This document shows positions 10,151 to 19,229 of a DNA stretch of 64,000 bases, piece after piece. The stretch is from assembly GCF_019038395.1 (NCBI RefSeq), contig NZ_JAGFXZ010000015.1, positions 1 through 64,000 on the forward strand, in the 5' to 3' direction. A model generated the notes under the pieces. The model had not been told where the DNA came from and searched no databases. It saw nothing but the letters and a program-made list of their open reading frames with translations. Each line of letters begins with the position of its first letter. Within the stretch, counting starts at the first letter, position 1. A program made the position numbers and the translations under genes. The DNA is from Acinetobacter sp. BY419. GTDB lineage: Bacteria > Pseudomonadota > Gammaproteobacteria > Pseudomonadales > Moraxellaceae.

Positions 10151-10591
10151 TCAGCTCACACTTTTGATCCGGCGCATTTTTCGGGTTTCGAGTTGTACTG
10201 GGACTGAAGTATGCTGATGCAGTAATTGCCATTTGCCTTGCTGCTTGCTGAGACACATGCTGACCCGACACCAGCCCAGCTGAAAAATCGGTTCAATCAC
10301 CGCATAATTAACCCGCACATAACCATCGACGACCGCCAGATCATGGGTGACATGGATATTAAGATCCTGGCGCTCGATACGGATTCCTTCAGGCATAAAG
10401 GGCCGATATTGCTGCCAGAGTGCCTGGTAAGCCTCGACACCTTTGACTTCCATGCTGACATCGACCAGACGGATCTCCGGTCGGCATAATTGAATAATAT
10501 CCTGAATTTCGAGCCTGGCTACTGCGTTGTCCCACTCCTGAAGAAATGCCATGACTTCCCGAGCCAATTGCTCATTCCCAAAAACTTGCAT
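10151..10591 (-). CDS. NTF2-like (SnoaL/DUF4440) protein
   Basis: The 146-residue sequence has the pattern of a cone-shaped NTF2-like fold: an N-terminal helical region ending in WDNAVARLEIQDIIQLCRPEIRLVD, then alternating strands (DLAVVDGYVRVNY, FQLGWCRVSMCLSKQQGKWQLLHQHTSVP). The WQLLHQHTS pattern near the end is characteristic of SnoaL/ketosteroid-isomerase-like proteins. The ligand or reaction cannot be told. It stands alone on the minus strand, upstream of the AI-2E unit but about 120 bases from it. Confidence 0.75.
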   Translation of the reverse strand: MQVFGNEQLAREVMAFLQEWDNAVARLEIQDIIQLCRPEIRLVDVSMEVKGVEAYQALWQQYRPFMPEGIRIERQDLNIHVTHDLAVVDGYVRVNYAVIEPIFQLGWCRVSMCLSKQQGKWQLLHQHTSVPVQLETRKMRRIKSVS

Positions 10592-11007
10592 AAGATTCCC
10601 TCAACCGGACAATTTAGACCTGAAATCGGGGTGCAATCAGCTGACCGGATTTCTGATCTTTTGTTATTATTATTCTGCCTGTGCTAGCGCTGCTCTCGCT
10701 TCGCTGCCTGATTCGCTACAGCTCATCTGAAGATCATTTATACAATTATTTTTATCTCAGTCAGGATGAACCCACTGTTTCTTTATTGGATGATTCAAGA
10801 ATCAGCAGCGATTAAAATCTACTTTAGAACTTTTATCTCATATCTGTAAATGACAAAATATATCATTTAAAAAATAGAAATATTTTTGGATCTGCACCAG
10901 ATACCCGGCCATTACAGAGCAGGTAGATCTGCTTATGAATTTCTTAATGCTTGAATAAGCTTTTAATACATTTTATTTATGCCATATCACGCGATAAAAG
11001 CCAAGGT
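10592..11007. other. Intergenic region
   Basis: This gap of about 415 bases has no supported gene. A G+C-rich island at ~10680-10735 stands out from the A+T-rich surroundings; on the minus strand it can encode only an 18-residue frame that I do not accept. The rest is A+T-rich and shows no hairpin of note. Confidence 0.4.
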
Positions 11008-11370
11008 TCAAATAATGGCTTTAGCATAAGTCTGCTTTGGCATTTCAATAATTTCAACACAGAGCTGTATTTTTAATCCGGGCTGTGGCGCAATGTATTG
11101 CTGCATGACGTCGAGCACCAATGCAGAAATCGCCTGACGCACTTCGAGACTACGCCCACTCAACAGCGAAACTTTAGCATGCACATAAGCTTGATCTGTA
11201 ACAATATTTAGTCCAACCACATAATCCTGCTGCATAATCGCACGACTTTTTAAATCATTGAGATCAGCTACATGGCCGGCATTAAAAAGTGCCTGATGGA
11301 TGGCAACCAATAAAGCTTTAGTCTCGATATGTTGCAGATTGTCAGAATATTCCAGATGCAGGTGTGGCAT
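11008..11370 (-). CDS. 5-carboxymethyl-2-hydroxymuconate isomerase-like protein
   Basis: This 120-aa protein belongs to the tautomerase superfamily, CHMI branch. It starts MPHLHLEYSDNL, so after Met removal it has the N-terminal proline that acts as catalytic base. Later features include VHAKVSLLSGRSLEVRQAISALVLDVMQQY. HpaF-type enzymes act in homoprotocatechuate degradation, but no other hpa gene is near, so the true substrate is open. It is transcribed alone. Confidence 0.75.
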   Translation of the reverse strand: MPHLHLEYSDNLQHIETKALLVAIHQALFNAGHVADLNDLKSRAIMQQDYVVGLNIVTDQAYVHAKVSLLSGRSLEVRQAISALVLDVMQQYIAPQPGLKIQLCVEIIEMPKQTYAKAII

Positions 11371-11507
11371 AGAAAAGCTCTCGGATCGAAAACGTAAAGG
11401 TCAGGGCACTGAAAAATATTCAGCCCAAAATTTCAGCAATATTGAAAATATAATACAATTGATCAACCGTATTATTCTCTCATTGGAATTTTAATCTAAG
11501 ACTAAAG

Positions 11508-11846
11508 TTAAGCTTTTTTTACATATTCCGATTTCAGTTTCATCGGACCAATTCCCTCGATTTTACAATCGATATCATGACCATCGGCAGCATCAGGCAA
11601 TAGGCGGATGCTTTTTACTTTGGTACCCACTTTCACCACTGAAGATGAACCCTTGATTTTCAGGTCTTTAATGACTGTTACGCTATCACCATCTGCCAGT
11701 ACGTTGCCATTGGCATCTTTAATGACCACTTGTTCTTCAGTGATTTCGCCTTCTTTCCACTCATATGCACATTCAGGACAGATCAGTAGATCGCCATCTG
11801 CATAGGTATATTCAGATTGACATTTTGGACAGTTTGGCAGACCCAT
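11508..11846 (-). CDS. yjdM: YjdM/PhnA-type zinc-ribbon protein
   Basis: This small protein of 112 aa has an N-terminal zinc ribbon (CPKCQSEY ... ICPECAYEW, two CxxC pairs) followed by the PhnA/YjdM beta domain ([28 protein letters not shown] and a [28 protein letters not shown] tail, quoted in parts). It was once called alkylphosphonate utilisation protein PhnA, but its cellular role is unknown. The longer open frame adds 21 residues without family support. The ATG chosen follows GAGGTT. It stands alone, with no phn genes nearby. Confidence 0.88.
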   Translation of the reverse strand: MGLPNCPKCQSEYTYADGDLLICPECAYEWKEGEITEEQVVIKDANGNVLADGDSVTVIKDLKIKGSSSVVKVGTKVKSIRLLPDAADGHDIDCKIEGIGPMKLKSEYVKKA

Positions 11847-11963
11847 AGGAACCTCGAAAAAGAGAAAAATTAAATAAACAAAGAAGCTTACAGTATAGCG
11901 CCTTTGCATGCAGCGCTAATTGGCAGGATCTTGAGATGCAACCAGCACAGCAACGTGAAGGAA

Positions 11964-12410
11964 TCAATTATCTGAAATCTGCGGATTAACCAGCAAAGAT
12001 AAGAGTTGCAGTGATTCCTGCCAACTCAAATGACACACCGCCGGTGGTACCAGATCCGGATAACCTACCTGAATAATATGCAAGCCGGTGCCAATTGACA
12101 CTTTTTCAAAGATCACGGTAACTTCTATTGCCCCTTGCAGTTCCGGGGTGGAAAATTGATCGGTATAGCGCAGCAACTGATTGGGAATCACCTCATGATA
12201 AATGCCATGAAAATGATGTTGGGTCCCGGTAGAAAAATTGGTAAAGGTGGTTTTATAGCTGCCGCCGGGTTTGATTTCTGCATGTTCTACCTTGGCAATA
12301 AAGCCATGTGGTGCTAGCCATTTCGCCAGTGCATCCGGCTGCACAAAGGCACGATACACCCGCTCCGGTGGTGCGCTGAACACACGATGCATTTTTAAGG
12401 TGTAACTCAT
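11964..12410 (-). CDS. SRPBCC/AHSA1-family protein
   Basis: This 148-residue protein is of the START-like SRPBCC superfamily (activator of Hsp90 ATPase homologue type). The opening LKMHRVFSAPPERVYRAFVQPDALAKWLAPHGF is the family signature (quoted in parts: RVFSAPPERVYRAF, KWLAPHGF). It ends with a WQESLQLLSLLVNPQ helix. The fold binds hydrophobic ligands; the ligand here is unknown. The start is set by AGGACA before the ATG, because the longer frame adds 34 residues without similarity. No partner gene is adjacent. Confidence 0.85.
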   Translation of the reverse strand: MSYTLKMHRVFSAPPERVYRAFVQPDALAKWLAPHGFIAKVEHAEIKPGGSYKTTFTNFSTGTQHHFHGIYHEVIPNQLLRYTDQFSTPELQGAIEVTVIFEKVSIGTGLHIIQVGYPDLVPPAVCHLSWQESLQLLSLLVNPQISDN

Positions 12411-12599
12411 TTTGTCCTGTCCTTTATTCTTATTCTTTATTTTTTTTATTGAGGGATATCCCCTGCATTGGTCGTGACTGATCAGCCTGAGTTGGGCAGT
12501 CATCTCAGTCATTTTATCCAGTTTCTAACTGGCTATATATAATGAGTATGTATCTATGCACAAGTTCAAGTTTTCGCATATCCATTGAATAAAGCATAT

Positions 12600-12626
12600 A
12601 AAAAACCCGGTAGCACCGGGTTTTTT
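12600..12626 (-). terminator. Terminator of the RraB-like gene
   Basis: This is a perfect hairpin with arms ACCCGG and CCGGGT, a five-base loop, and T-runs on both strands. It lies just past the stop codon of the minus-strand RraB-like gene. Confidence 0.85.
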
Positions 12627-12645
12627 CATTTAAATCACCGTATGA

Positions 12646-13035
12646 TCAGCTGCTACGCGAGCTGCTTTCTTCATCATCCAGTTCATCATCATAGACATAG
12701 GCCATACAGCCCCAGCCATCATATTCACCCTGAAATTGTGCAGCGATTTTACTGAACCATTCTTCCAGATCAACAATATCTTCGTAAGCAGGCTCCATAT
12801 ACACATAAATCGTGATGATCCATTCCAAGGTATCGCTTTCTTCATCCTGAAACAGGCTGATTTTTTGCTCTTCTTTTAACAGGTGCAAGGCACAACGATC
12901 CGCCTGTGCTTCATCCGCAAAAGCAATCGAAAACTCAATTTCGTGTGCTTCCTGCAAGTCATCACCATCCTGATGCATTTGCCACAATACATTGCCATTT
13001 TCATCGTCAGGGAATTGATTGTAATCACGTGACAT
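12646..13035 (-). CDS. rraB: Ribonuclease E inhibitor RraB family protein
   Basis: This 129-aa acidic protein matches the RraB (YjgD) family, which binds RNase E and modulates mRNA decay. Visible features are DEAQADRCALHLL in the first half and the closing pattern WFSKIAAQFQGEYDGWGCMAYV followed by an acidic tail (quoted in parts). Length is normal for the family. It is monocistronic, with its own terminator directly downstream. Confidence 0.85.
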   Translation of the reverse strand: MSRDYNQFPDDENGNVLWQMHQDGDDLQEAHEIEFSIAFADEAQADRCALHLLKEEQKISLFQDEESDTLEWIITIYVYMEPAYEDIVDLEEWFSKIAAQFQGEYDGWGCMAYVYDDELDDEESSSRSS

Positions 13036-13299
13036 AGAAGTATCCTTATTATGATGCCGTTTTATTCTGCATTTAAGATTAGCTGATTTTTATACAATTA
13101 TCGAGATCAGGACAAAAAATATTATCTTTTAACCATAAATAAACATATGATTTTTATAAATATAAAAATATACGATACGATCAACCTCTCCAGCCTTTCC
13201 ATAACCTAAAAATCCTGAAAATATCAGGATTTAAACCTGCCTCTGGCAAGCAGAACACCTGGCAAAAATCATCTATTAGATGTTGATAAAAATCATGAG

Positions 13300-14231
13300 C
13301 TAGACGGTGTGTGGATACAGATGATCTTGTTTCAGTTGCATGAGCAGTGCAGCAAACCTGAGTTCCTCTAAACGCAGATGAAGATAGGATTCCTGAACCA
13401 TGGCCTGACTCATTGCCTGCCCGGTATAATTCAGCAAGACATAATCATCTCTTAAAGCTTGCAGCATTTCGCCCAGATTTTCTGTGCTTAATCGAGAAAG
13501 ATATGAATCTGCCTTACTATTAAAAGCCAGACTGATGATTGCAATGGTGCTTCGACGGCGGCTGTCGTCAACATAATTACAGCTTGCTACCTGCTGTTTT
13601 TCTATGGCCTGCTGAATTTTCTCACGCACATTGCACAAATACCGAGCTGTATCCGTTTCGTTATAGCCTTCAATCAACTGTTCCAGAACACGTGTTGCAG
13701 GAAGCTGCAAGCCGAACTGCTTGGCCTCTATTTTATGCTCTAAAGCACTTAATACCTCCTGCAAGCGATGCTGTTGCTTGGCCTGCTCATAATAGCCTGT
13801 AGACTTTGTCGGGCCTGCTGCTCGACCTCAACTAAGGCTTGCGCCTGAAACTGGGCAAGATAGTCTTTAACCTTTGCGATATAGGCCTTGAGATCATCGA
13901 TCATAATCGAAGCGTCCAGCTTGGTCACTTCAACAAAGTTTTCGGCCTGCAAGGTCCGGTTAATAATGTATTGCCCTATATCCCAGATATCCTGATATTT
14001 TTTGTATTTATTCAGTGCAATGTTTAAACTGCTATTTTGTACCCGCAATTGGGTCATTTCATAATTCAATTCATCGACTTGAGTTTCATAATCTGACAAT
14101 TTTCTGCGGGAATGATCCAGGTTTTCCTGTAAAAACTGGATATTGCTGCGTAATGAGGCCTGTATCTTCAAGCTCCCTAGCAAAACACATAATAGAATAC
14201 TCGCGAGAACGAAGAGAGCCATACTAAGCAT
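13300..14231 (-). pseudogene. DUF4041-like gene split by a frameshift
   Basis: Two frames overlap by 16 bases. The upstream part (160 codons) starts with a hydrophobic anchor (ALFVLASILLCVLLG), continues as a coiled coil, and then has YKKYQDIWDIGQYI. The downstream part (154 codons) carries STIAIISLAFNSKADSYL and YLHLRLEELRFAALL. These blocks are in the order expected of DUF4041 proteins. Across the junction, the second frame already reads YYEQAKQQHRLQEVL upstream of its first start codon, so one missing base near 13785-13800 explains the split. A TTG with GGAGG inside the overlap could allow separate translation, but I think a frameshift is more likely. Family members often end in a T5orf172 nuclease-like domain, which is absent here. 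Either decay or a sequencing error is possible. Confidence 0.6.
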
Positions 14232-14793
14232 CGTTCTTTCCTTTAACCCCGGGCATTGCCCTAAACCATCAAATTAAAAATTTATTATAAAGTCGTGGTT
14301 GATTCTGCATCACTTTAGCCAGATAATCAAAGTCATTCATCACTAAGTCATTCATTAATTTTGTTTTTCTGTATTTTTTAGAGAGTAGATGATGCATGCT
14401 GGACTAATTTTTAGCTCAAACCCACCCCATTCAGAAAGCGTTGAAGAAATTCACTTTATATCAGAGGATATAATTTTAAAATAATGAAAGTAAAATCAAA
14501 AAAAATAAAAGTAGAGGTATCAAGATGATAAAAACGATAAAAAACCATCTGAATTCGTGATCAAGATATGTACTGGGCTTGGAAATCTATGTCCTATATC
14601 GATAGCCAATCAGGCAATCTACAAGAAGATATCAATTCAACAGGTTGATAAATTCACTTATCTCCAAGCTGCTACCGAAACAAATTCTCACATTTTTTAT
14701 TTGAGTGACTTGATTTAAAGGATTGATCCTCATCATATTTATGCGTTTAAAAAGTATGTAACCTATGGGAGCTGACTCTTAAGCGGAATTCGA
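14232..14793. other. Gene-poor gap with a possible coding remnant
   Basis: No intact gene is visible. From ~14525 to 14718 on the plus strand, different frames in succession give protein-like translations: MIKTIKNHL, then DQDMYWAWKSMSYIDSQSG, then DKFTYLQAATETNSHIFYL, ending at a TAA. This could be the debris of a small gene with several indels. The longest clean piece is 26 codons (14568-14648) without a ribosome site. The remainder is A+T-rich. Confidence 0.25.
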
Positions 14794-15491
14794 TCAGAAT
14801 GGCACGACGGCCTTAATTTCAACTGGCACACCACTCAACGGCTGGGTAAAAGCCAGATAACTGGCATGCAAAGCCATACGATTTAAAGGACTGCGCTGTG
14901 GTTCAGGGTGATAGATTTTATCGCCAGTAATGGGATGACCCAGATGCAGCATATGCACGCGAAGCTGATGGGAACGACCGGTAATAGGTGTCAGTAGCAC
15001 TCGGCTAATATCTTGCTGAGGTAAATATTCTACTGCCTGATACAGGGTTTTGGCTGCCTTGCCCAGTTCATAATCCACCATCTGACGCGGACGGTTTTCC
15101 CAGTCGGCAATCAAAGGCACTTCGACACTCCCCTCACCTTCAAGTTTGCCCTGTACCAGCGCGACATAGTTTTTAACTACCCTGCGAGCCTGAAACATTT
15201 TACTGACTGCCACTTCTGCATGCGATGTTTGGCAAACATTAAAATACCCGAGGTGGCCATATCCAGACGATGGGCAATTTTGGCCTGCGGATATTTAGCC
15301 ACAACCCGTAAATAGGCACTATCATGATGTTCAGGTAAACGCCCCGGAACCGACAATAATCCGGCCGGCTTTTCTATTACCACCAGATCATCATCTTCAT
15401 AGACAATATGCAGCGGTTCTTGCGGTGGACAATAGACAAAGTCTTTATTGATGGGCATGTTAGCGTATAGCGTCTGGAACAGTGCGCGCAA
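14794..15491 (-). pseudogene. RluA-family pseudouridine synthase, frameshifted
   Basis: The two overlapping frames together make one RluA-type synthase that modifies uridines in rRNA or tRNA. The first half has the catalytic motif AKIAHRLDMATSGILMFAKH with the active-site Asp. The second half has RRVVKNYVALVQG, LTPITGRSHQLRVHMLHLG and HPITGDKIY. The first frame ends in unrelated residues soon after FAKHR, while the other frame reads AEVAVSKMFQARRV at that point. One missing base near 15215-15225 would restore about 232 residues. The TTG start is uncertain; an ATG 33 bases further in is an alternative. It could be a true pseudogene or a sequence error. Confidence 0.8.
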
Positions 15492-15541
15492 AATAACAAG
15501 CTGCTTTCAGGCTGTCAATTACCGCACTTGGCCAGATCAGG

Positions 15542-16264
15542 CTAATCTGCCAGATAATAATCGACTGTCGAGACCACGCGTACTTTCTTCAAATACGGGG
15601 TATTGCTGTCGCGATCTTCAATACTAAACAGCCCCTGGTTTGCGGACTTGATTTTACCCAGACGACTTTTTGAATCTGCAGCAAATTTTTCCGCCACGCT
15701 GCGGGCATTTTGTGTAGCTTGTTCAATCATCGCCGGCTTGATGTCATTCAGTTTGGTAAATAAATATTCTGTTCTTTGTCCGGAATCATCTCCTGCAAAA
15801 GCAATCCCTTTTTTCCCCAAAGCCACCAGACGACTTTGTGCCACGCGCACAGCATCTATTTTATGGGTATAGACCGTAATGGTCTGGCTGGCGGTATAAC
15901 GCAGTGCGACATTAGCATCACCGCCATATTGCTGGGCGTATTTATCTGTGATACTCGGTGAAGCACTGGTAATTTCTTCCGCGCTAAAACCTTCATTTTT
16001 TAAAAAGTTCTGAATTTCCTGGGTATTGGTCTGCATGATATCGTACAACTCGCCCAGATCTTGGCTGCCCGCGTTAAAGCGGATTGGCCATACTGCCACA
16101 TTGGCTTTAACTTCGCGTTCCGACAAACCTTTGACTGAAACTACACGCTCATACTGTTTGATTTTCAGCGCGCTACTGCCCAGAATCCATGCTGCAATTA
16201 TCAGTCCCAAGCCAATCAAAGCACCCAAAATCAGTGCCGGTTTGAATTGATTCATCTGCTTCAA
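15542..16264 (-). CDS. SIMPL domain (DUF541) protein
   Basis: This 240-residue protein has an N-terminal hydrophobic signal or anchor (ALILGALIGLGLIIAAWILG) followed by a SIMPL/DUF541 domain that would lie in the periplasm. Typical features are VVSVKGLSEREVKANVAVWPI near residue 42 (quoted in part), a central TASQTITVYT strand and the closing RVVSTVDYYLAD. SIMPL proteins such as E. coli YggE are linked to oxidative-stress tolerance, and the biochemical role is not known. It is transcribed alone; the next downstream gene is the broken pseudouridine synthase. Confidence 0.88.
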   Translation of the reverse strand: MKQMNQFKPALILGALIGLGLIIAAWILGSSALKIKQYERVVSVKGLSEREVKANVAVWPIRFNAGSQDLGELYDIMQTNTQEIQNFLKNEGFSAEEITSASPSITDKYAQQYGGDANVALRYTASQTITVYTHKIDAVRVAQSRLVALGKKGIAFAGDDSGQRTEYLFTKLNDIKPAMIEQATQNARSVAEKFAADSKSRLGKIKSANQGLFSIEDRDSNTPYLKKVRVVSTVDYYLAD

Positions 16265-16618
16265 CTCCTTTGAAATCTTTTTTCGTTTTTATTTATCATA
16301 CTGCGCTCAAAATCATTATAAAATTATTCTGAATAACGCCATTTTTCTATCATGAACATATTCAGTTCAGGATCATTCTTAACTTTGATTCATCAGATAG
16401 ATTGCGATTAACGACGTCAGGTTAAACAGTACTTAAAAATAACAGGTTTGCGTTGTAAAAATGAAGCGGTGATTTGTATCTTTCCTGAATTGAATTTTAT
16501 TTTAAGTTTTTGATTTATTTTAATTATTATTTAAATTTGCATTGCTGGATAATTTTTTAGGGTGTTGGGAAAACGTCTAATGGTTTACTTCAACTATCAA
16601 TCTTTGTAAGACTTGATC
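16265..16618. other. A+T-rich intergenic region
   Basis: This is a long low-G+C stretch upstream of the SIMPL gene. It probably contains that gene's promoter, but I cannot place it firmly. No other structure is recognised until the G+C-rich small frame that starts at the far edge. Confidence 0.4.
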
Positions 16619-16732
16619 TTATAGCCTATAAACTTTTGGTCTATAGCGTCCTAAGCCGGATCGAGACCTTTTGGGTTCGTACTGCACTCGCGTTTTGCGC
16701 CGCTCACAGCATGCTACTCTTTCCGATCCCAT
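16619..16732 (-). CDS. Candidate 37-residue Arg/Lys-rich peptide
   Basis: This is a very small open frame in a G+C-rich island within A+T-rich DNA. It begins ATG with AAGGG four bases upstream. The product is strongly basic, with two adjacent cysteines near the N-terminus (RVACCERRKTRVQYEP) and many arginines in the second half (KRSRSGLGRYRPK). I do not recognise the family. The base composition unlike its surroundings and the good start context suggest a conserved element or a tiny gene. It might instead be a repeated non-coding element whose frame is incidental. Confidence 0.3.
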   Translation of the reverse strand: MGSERVACCERRKTRVQYEPKRSRSGLGRYRPKVYRL

Positions 16733-16929
16733 CACACCCTTGAAAGCTATATTAGGCAAAGCTGGACGGGATTAATTTCCTATGTTTTTTTAATTTTGAG
16801 AATTTTCGAAAATTTATTTCGCCATTCCCCTTCATACAGGGAAATAAATCCTATTTCTGATTTTTTGCGCTTTTTTCTTCTATAAAAATAAGCTTTATTG
16901 GAATTTATATTCAGAACAGGATTTCTGTT

Positions 16930-17193
16930 TTATTGAAAGAAAGTACTCTGAATCCATTGTGCACTAAACCACCATGCACTGATGGCCGACATCCCACAAA
17001 GAAGATTAGCCAAAACCTTGTTGAGTTTGGTCAGTTCAGAACCATAATTTTTCAGATTAAGCAGATAGGCGATCACACCATACAGCGAGCCAATCGCGCC
17101 TCCAAAAAGGATCAAGATCAGCGGCCATGCGGAGTAAAAATGGGCTTTTTTATTTAATTTGCCTGATTCTGGTGCGTACTCGCGAATTTCCAT
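16930..17193 (-). CDS. Small two-helix membrane protein, unknown
   Basis: I do not recognise this 87-residue protein. After a polar N-terminus (MEIREYAPESGKLNKKAHF) come two hydrophobic segments, PLILILFGGAIGSLYGVIAYLL and a weaker one near LLCGMSAISAWW. It is therefore likely an inner-membrane protein. The start is taken at the ATG preceded by GAGGGC; the longer frame adds 12 residues with no support. It lies on the edge of the accessory stretch. Confidence 0.6.
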   Translation of the reverse strand: MEIREYAPESGKLNKKAHFYSAWPLILILFGGAIGSLYGVIAYLLNLKNYGSELTKLNKVLANLLCGMSAISAWWFSAQWIQSTFFQ

Positions 17194-17306
17194 AGGTGAT
17201 TGCCCTCTTTTTAATATATGCAGGTGCACTATTTCTAGGCAGATATTTAGTTCTTATCAAATATTTGCCTTTCAGGACTTTCACTGAAGCAAGAAGCAGA
17301 CCAGTT

Positions 17307-17528
17307 TTAGCGTACAAATAGCTGTCGGGTATGATGATTGATATAGGCATTCAGACCATCGCCATATTGGGCGAGCTGTTTCATGTTTTCGACATGCTGA
17401 TAACCGGCACTACTATAGCTGTAGGTATAGACTTTAGAGGTTTTCTTGAATTGCACACGAATAAACTCCTTACCAATCTCGTAATTGGCAACACCTGAGT
17501 CGTGATTAAGATCAAGATAATGTTGCAA
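17307..17528 (-). CDS. Small KTSC-like protein
   Basis: This 73-residue product has a pattern resembling the KTSC domain: SGVANYEIGKEFIRVQF, a TYSYSSAGYQHVENMKQLA segment and a glycine-rich turn before the final helix (AQYGDGLNAYI). KTSC is a small domain of unknown function found alone or at protein termini. The start is a TTG with only a weak purine-rich site, so the N-terminus is uncertain. It is a free-standing gene. Confidence 0.55.
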   Translation of the reverse strand: MQHYLDLNHDSGVANYEIGKEFIRVQFKKTSKVYTYSYSSAGYQHVENMKQLAQYGDGLNAYINHHTRQLFVR

Positions 17529-17626
17529 TTGAGCCGCCCTAAATACTGTGAATCTAGGGATTTATATGGGGTTTTCCGATCAATTTTCAATCAATTTTAA
17601 ACTATGAATGGGCATATTCAGATAGC

Positions 17627-17653
17627 AAAAAGCCCTAAGGAGTAATAGGGCTT
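17627..17653 (-). terminator. Terminator after the intact zinc-ribbon gene
   Basis: A hairpin with arms AAGCCCTA and TAGGGCTT and flanking A/T runs lies about 40 bases past the zinc-ribbon stop codon. A decayed copy of the same hairpin follows the truncated paralogue near 19635-19662. Confidence 0.65.
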
Positions 17654-17691
17654 TCATTCAAAACAGAGGGTAACTGTTTGAGTTGTTTTGC

Positions 17692-17835
17692 TTAGGCATT
17701 CTTATTGTTAAATTGATTGCCTTGGCATTTGGTACACGGTGGTAAACGATCAGTACCAATTTCTAAGTAGGTGCGGTGTCCGCATTGAATACAAAAATAG
17801 AAGCCTGTTCCGGGTTTTTCGCCAGCAGTAACCAT
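17692..17835 (-). CDS. Small zinc-ribbon protein, intact copy
   Basis: This 47-residue protein starts MVTAGEKPGTGFYFC, with GGAG at correct spacing before the ATG. It has two CxxC pairs (CIQCGH and CTKCQG) separated by 21 residues, so it should bind one zinc ion. Function is unknown. The open frame continues upstream for 33 codons without support. A closely similar but truncated copy lies about 1.9 kb away on the same strand, beyond the MFS gene. Confidence 0.75.
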   Translation of the reverse strand: MVTAGEKPGTGFYFCIQCGHRTYLEIGTDRLPPCTKCQGNQFNNKNA

Positions 17836-18038
17836 CTTTGTTCTCCATAGTTTTAGAAATGGTAGATCTAGTATAACCCTCTTATGATGAATGTCTATTG
17901 TCCATTTCGACAGGTGATGGTGGCGTTTGGGCAAGCCACTATCAAGAATGGATTATAAGACCCCCTATCCACACCTTCTGGATTAGCAGCATAAAACGTA
18001 TCAGATCCATTCAAAGTATTATATTTCAGCGCTTAACG

Positions 18039-19229
18039 TTAAATTCCTGCTTGTTTCCTGCGATTAATAAAGACCACAATAACGGCTATGCAGGTCAATA
18101 CACTTGCAAAAACCAAATTCAACCAAAGCCCAATACTGTCATAAATGAGTCCACCAGCAAAAGCGCCCAATCCGATTGAAAGGTTAAATACAGCAACATT
18201 AAATGCAGTAGCTAATTCAAGCTGCGTCGGCGCTGAACGAATCATCCATGTCGTTAGTGAGACTGAAACGCCACCATAAGCAAATCCCCAAATTAAGAAC
18301 AAGATAATATTTAAATATAGAAAATCACCAAAAAATATGAATAACAGCAATGTTGTACTTAATAAAGAAGCGATGATAAATAGTGTTTGCCATAAAAATT
18401 TTTGAATTGTAAAACCTAAAACAAAATTACCTGAAATCCCAAAAACACCATAAATTAATAATAAAGCGCCAATCGATGCATCCGAGAATTGTGCGATTTC
18501 TTGTAATATAGGTCGTACAAAAGTGTATGCAGAAAAATGCCCTGTCACGATAAACAAGGTCAAACATAAGCCAATAATAACATTCGGTTTTTTAAGTACC
18601 GTTAAACTGCTTCGCAACGTACTTACTTTTTTAATGGGTAGCGAGGGTAATGACCAAAAGAGCATCACAAATACAATGGCCACTAAAATGGCGACAGAGA
18701 TAAAAGCCATCCGCCAACCAAATAAATCACCGAGATATACACCTGCGGGTATGCCCAATACTGAAGCCGCAGCAATACCGCTAAAAATAATGGAAGTGGC
18801 GAGTCCGACTTGTGCGGGAGGCATTAAACGAATAGCGAAACTCCCTGCTAAAGCCCAAATACCGCCCATTGAAATCCCGAACAATACTCTCGCCAGTAAT
18901 AACCAATGGAATGTGTCCGTCATTGCTGAAACTAAGGTGGAAATAAACAACAGCAGCATAAACAAGAGTAATAATTGACGGCGATTAATGCGGGTAAAAA
19001 CTAAAACGACACACGGCGCAACAATAGCAGCCACTAGAGATGGTGTGGAAATAATCAGACTGGTACGTCCTACAGATTGCTGCATACTTTCTGCGATGGG
19101 CGTCAACAATCCAATCGGAAGCATTTCCGCGCTTACCACAGCAAAAATGGCTAAAGCCACTGCGATCACTGCCAACCATGCTTTTAAATTGGCTTGAGGG
19201 ATTTGTTCAATGGACGTTTTAGAACTCAT
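18039..19229 (-). CDS. MFS drug/nucleoside-type efflux transporter
   Basis: This 396-residue, 12-helix major facilitator resembles the DHA1/NepI-AraJ group, with VSAEMLPIGLLTPIAESM in helix 1-2 and LLLARVLFGISMGGIWALAGSFAIRLMP in helix 4-5 (quoted in parts: RVLFGISMGGIWA). The substrate cannot be inferred; relatives export purine ribonucleosides, sugars or drugs. A TTG 12 bases upstream is possible, but GAAG is better placed for the ATG. Coding bases look more A+T-rich than most neighbours. It sits between two copies of the zinc-ribbon gene, which suggests it came in as part of an inserted or duplicated segment. Confidence 0.85.
   Translation of the reverse strand: MSSKTSIEQIPQANLKAWLAVIAVALAIFAVVSAEMLPIGLLTPIAESMQQSVGRTSLIISTPSLVAAIVAPCVVLVFTRINRRQLLLLFMLLLFISTLVSAMTDTFHWLLLARVLFGISMGGIWALAGSFAIRLMPPAQVGLATSIIFSGIAAASVLGIPAGVYLGDLFGWRMAFISVAILVAIVFVMLFWSLPSLPIKKVSTLRSSLTVLKKPNVIIGLCLTLFIVTGHFSAYTFVRPILQEIAQFSDASIGALLLIYGVFGISGNFVLGFTIQKFLWQTLFIIASLLSTTLLLFIFFGDFLYLNIILFLIWGFAYGGVSVSLTTWMIRSAPTQLELATAFNVAVFNLSIGLGAFAGGLIYDSIGLWLNLVFASVLTCIAVIVVFINRRKQAGI

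Noticed and set aside
10680..10740. G+C-rich patch with an 18-codon minus-strand frame
   Set aside because: It is too short and lacks a ribosome site. Only its composition is notable.
18523..18978. 151-codon frame antisense to the MFS exporter
   Set aside because: It mirrors the hydrophobic codons of the real gene and has no domain or ribosome site.
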